Shown: piece after piece, positions 60,936 to 64,000 of the stretch
Numbering within the stretch: position 1 is the stretch's first letter
Layout: each line of letters begins with the position of its first letter
Origin: Cyclaneusma minus
Taxonomy: Eukaryota; Ascomycota; Leotiomycetes; Marthamycetales; Marthamycetaceae
Direction: 5' to 3'
Length of the DNA: 64,000 nt
Assembly (NCBI GenBank): GCA_037179335.1
Contig: JAKZHN010000001.1
Coordinates: forward strand, 1 to 64,000
The notes under the pieces: generated by a model
What the model was told of the DNA's origin: nothing
The model's input: only the letters and a program-made list of their open reading frames with translations
Databases searched by the model: none
Program-made: the position numbers and the translations under genes

Positions 60936-61599
60936 GGGTCTCCTCACTGTTCGCCTCACTGTCCTCATCATCACTCCCCTCTTCCTCTTCCCCTTGAGGG
61001 AACTCGAAGTCGGACTAGGGGTTGATGGTGAGAGACTAAGAGGGCTGAGAGGCTCTCGTGTAGTCTGGAAGTGAGACTCGCTGCTGGCGGCGGGTTTCGC
61101 TCGAGACTATTGTACATCACCGTGTATTAGTTGTGTATACTAATAATGTAATACTGTATATATCTGTACCCAAAACTCAAAAGCTGTATTGATGTTTGTC
61201 ATTTCTTGAATCCTGATATGTGTCGATGTGAAACATGCAAAGCGGTATAAACTCGGTTAATCTGATTTCTACCTAGTGATTGTAAATACCTTCAAGTTCT
61301 AATTGAGTTCATTCATTGTTGATACGAAAGGTGGACTTTGATATCCAAAAGATTTCACTTCTTGTTTCTAGATGCGAAACCTTCAACTTTCGTCCCAAGT
61401 GGCGACGCCCGACTCCGTCGCTCGTCTTATAGGGCTGTCGGCGTTTTAATTCCCGGCAGTCATTTATGCTTAAAGCTTGTTGCAGCTTGCGCCATGCTCA
61501 CGGTAGTGTATTATTGAGGCTTGTGTTCTCTAGAAGCATTCGTCGAATTCTTGTTTCCACCAGATGCCAAGACTAGGCTGAGCCAGTGTGGGGGAAACT
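60936..61599. other. 3' region, no gene recognised
   Basis: About 660 bases of normal composition following the 612-aa gene. TACTAATAATGTAATACTGTA (about 61138) resembles a fungal 3' end/polyadenylation context. No gene is seen. Confidence 0.4.
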
Positions 61600-64000
61600 A
61601 AAAACTAAGGAACTAAAAAAATAGTTTAGTTTGATTAAAACTAAAAAAAAAAATTAATTTCTAGTTAAATTATATAGTTTTAATTTCAGGCATCAATTAT
61701 ATACCCCTATTCAAAAATAATAAATACCTATTGCAAACTTTGCTTGCATTCACTCCCTAAAAATAAAAGCGCCGTAGGCAAGCCCGCCGCAAATATTTTT
61801 TTTAAAAAATAAATCCATTTTTAATTTATAAAATAATAAAAAAACGGAGTAAAAAGCTTTTAAACTAAATTTTTTAATTTTTTTTAACATAAAATATAAA
61901 AATTAAACCAGATTTTTTAAAAAAAAAAGATTAAATAAATAATAAAATTAAAAATCTTTATAAACTTTTAATGTTATTTTATTTTTAAAATTCTGTATTT
62001 TTGCTGGGATTTTTTTAAAAAACGATAAAATTAAATCTTATTATTTTAGCTTTATTATAGCATTATAAGGAATTTATATATAATAAATTCTAAAATTAAA
62101 TTCCTTTTCAAATTCAATAATATTCAAAACAATTAAAAACATCTTTTAGCGCGATATATCCAAAACAGGAAAAAATAAACGCATTAAAATTATAGGGCAA
62201 TTAAATAAAAGATATTAATTAAAGCTATTTTTATAATTTAAAATATTATAATTAATTTGCAATTTCAAAAACAATTTAAAATCTAGAAAATTTTCAGATT
62301 TTTTTTAGCTATATTATAAAACTCAAATAGCCCAATTATATTATTATTTATACCCTAGAATAAAGCGCTATAATATAAATAATTTAATATATTTTTTAAA
62401 TTATTTATAATTGGTATTTCGCGCATTTTTTTAAAAAAAATAGTATAAAATTAATTACTAAAAAAAATTGGTATAAAATATCACAATATACAAATTAAAC
62501 AAATATTGCCAATTCATTTGAAAACCATTATTTTTGCAACTAAATAAATTAATGCGCCTTTAATAATTTTTTTTAATTTTAAATATTTTATAATACTTAA
62601 TATTTTAAATAATTATTTATAAATAATATTTTAAATAATTATTTATAAATAATATTTTAAATAATTATTTATAAATAATATTTTAAATAATTATTTATAA
62701 ATAATATTGTCCGGCCTTTAAAAACCTATTTAATACTATATTTTTAATATAATTAATTGCCCAATAATATTATTATTCAGCCTATTTTTTCTAGCAATTA
62801 TTATTTAATCTTTAATTAAAAAAACCTATTTAAAAGCAGCAAAAATAACTGGCATTATTAAATAATCCCTTTCAATTTTAGCCAAAATAGGGTATTTTTT
62901 TATAACTAGCCTATTATATTGCAATATTAATTTTTTTAATAGCTGTTTTTTAAAATAATATCGCAAAATTTTATTATTTTTATTATTATTATTATTTAAA
63001 CCTTATAGTATTTTATTATAGCCTATTATTGAAATCAATTTTAGCAGCTTAATTTTTATTTGCTTGCTATAAAGCAATTATATTATCCCAATAAATATTA
63101 TTAATATTTGCTTTTTTCTTTTTATATTTTAAATATTTTATTTTAAAAGCTTTACTAATTTTTTTTATATAAAAAGATCGTTATCCAAAATAATCCTTAA
63201 ATTATTTAAGTTGCAATAAGAATTTAAAAAATAATAATAAAATAATTTTTTTAGTTTTTTTTTGAATACTTAGCCATTTTTTTATAAGCAGCAGCAATAG
63301 CTATACCAATTTATAAATTCTTTTTATACGCATTCTCCTTATTTTTAAATTTCTTTATAACTTTAAAATATTAAGAAATAATTTTGCAAAAAATAAAATA
63401 AATATCGCTTTGCATTTTAATTATTATTTTAATAAAAACACCTATATAATCGGCTAAAATATAAATAATAATTTTAATAATTTTATTTAATTCCTAGTAT
63501 TTAATAACTTTATTGATTTTTTAATTTCTAAATATATATTTAATTATAAATTAAAGGGCAAGAAATACCTTTAGCATTTTAGCGGTAAAATTCCAGCAAA
63601 TAAATATATTAAGCATTTTTTTTATATTTAGCTTTCCTTTTTGCAAATTTTTTTATAATATTTTTTAAAAAGCCTTTTATTTTTGAAAGCGTAAATATAA
63701 TACCAAACCTTTAAAAGTATTCTATTAAAAACGTGATTTTATTTAATATGTTAAACTTTGCTTTTTTTAATTTTATATTTTAAAATATTTTCTTTAAATT
63801 TAATATTAAATAATTTTGATAAATTCTGGGCAGCAAAATTCATAATATATACTATATAGCGTAAATTTCTTTTTCTAGCAAAAAAAAACTAGAGCTAATA
63901 AATATTAAATAGCAATTTATTATAAAAAACCCGGATTCTTTTTTTAAATTGCTTAATTAAATTATTATTTAAAAAATCATTATTATAGTATATAGCTAAA
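61600..64000. mobile_element. Second AT-rich, RIP-like block (incomplete at window end)
   Basis: Composition falls abruptly to very high AT after about 61600 and stays so to the end. There is no open frame of useful length on either strand and stops are everywhere. By analogy with the 15-48 kb island this is RIP-degraded transposon DNA. The first bases, GTGTGGGGGAAACTAAAAAC (about 61587), could be the outer, less mutated end of an element, but no partner LTR lies in the window. Confidence 0.65.
62601..62708. repeat. 26-bp AT-only minisatellite
   Basis: Four perfect units and a partial fifth of a 26-base motif built from TATTTTAAATAATTATT and TATAAATAA. The unit is internally near-palindromic (AATAATTATT). 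The lack of differences between units suggests recent expansion after the surrounding RIP. Confidence 0.85.

Noticed and set aside
59920..60974. Alternative-frame ORFs across the 612-aa gene
   Set aside because: Arg/Ser/Pro-rich shadows from GC-rich codons; only the +1 tail after the stop looks meaningful.

Overview
The window reads as a chromosome end of a filamentous ascomycete (Pezizomycotina). The evidence is TTAGGG-type telomere repeats at base 1, protein genes with short GT-AG introns and fungal branch-point-like sequences, and large blocks of extremely AT-rich, stop-filled DNA whose base changes look like repeat-induced point mutation (RIP: C to T and G to A). A Leotiomycete-like species is plausible but the sequence does not prove it. 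No tRNA, rRNA or CRISPR was seen.

Layout. 1-282: four canonical telomere units, an N, then a long homogeneous TGACCC array and four TTGACC units. 283-1971: subtelomeric sequence with duplicated GC-rich words, a near-perfect inverted repeat, and the broken C-terminal end of a SNF2-type helicase. 1972-8035: a compact cluster of ordinary housekeeping genes unusually close to the chromosome end: glutathione S-transferase (-), a small complex I subunit (+), SAP18 (-) and the splicing factor PRP18 (+). 8733-15143: an unknown protein, a possible degraded small secreted cysteine-containing protein, a 1.05-kb TA-flanked inverted-repeat element, a 2EXR/F-box-like protein and a minisatellite.

15144-48496: a 33-kb AT-rich island with no genes. 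It can be parsed into nested LTR retrotransposons: outer element A (15144-48496) contains B (16759-35981) and C' (37819-45404), and B contains C (19271-26145) and D (about 27609-34357). Matching LTR pairs, and target-site duplications for A, B, C and C', support this. C and C' are one family in opposite orientation. All are RIP-damaged, and in every LTR pair the outer halves are spared while the inner halves are heavily mutated. A has itself landed at the tip of an older inverted-repeat element (arms 48497-48597 and 48901-49001).

49597-57540: right beside the island lies a secreted necrosis-inducing NPP1/NLP family gene with an altered heptapeptide, then a large CPS1/DIP2-type double adenylation-domain protein (1858 aa, four exons). 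58961-60799: a 612-aa nuclear-looking protein with a possible PARP-like zinc finger, and a frame-shifted duplicate of its charged tail downstream. From about 61600 to the end a second AT-rich block begins, with a 26-bp minisatellite.

The whole fits a two-speed fungal genome: a gene-rich subtelomere, a dead nested transposon island, and a host-interaction-type secreted gene at the island's edge.
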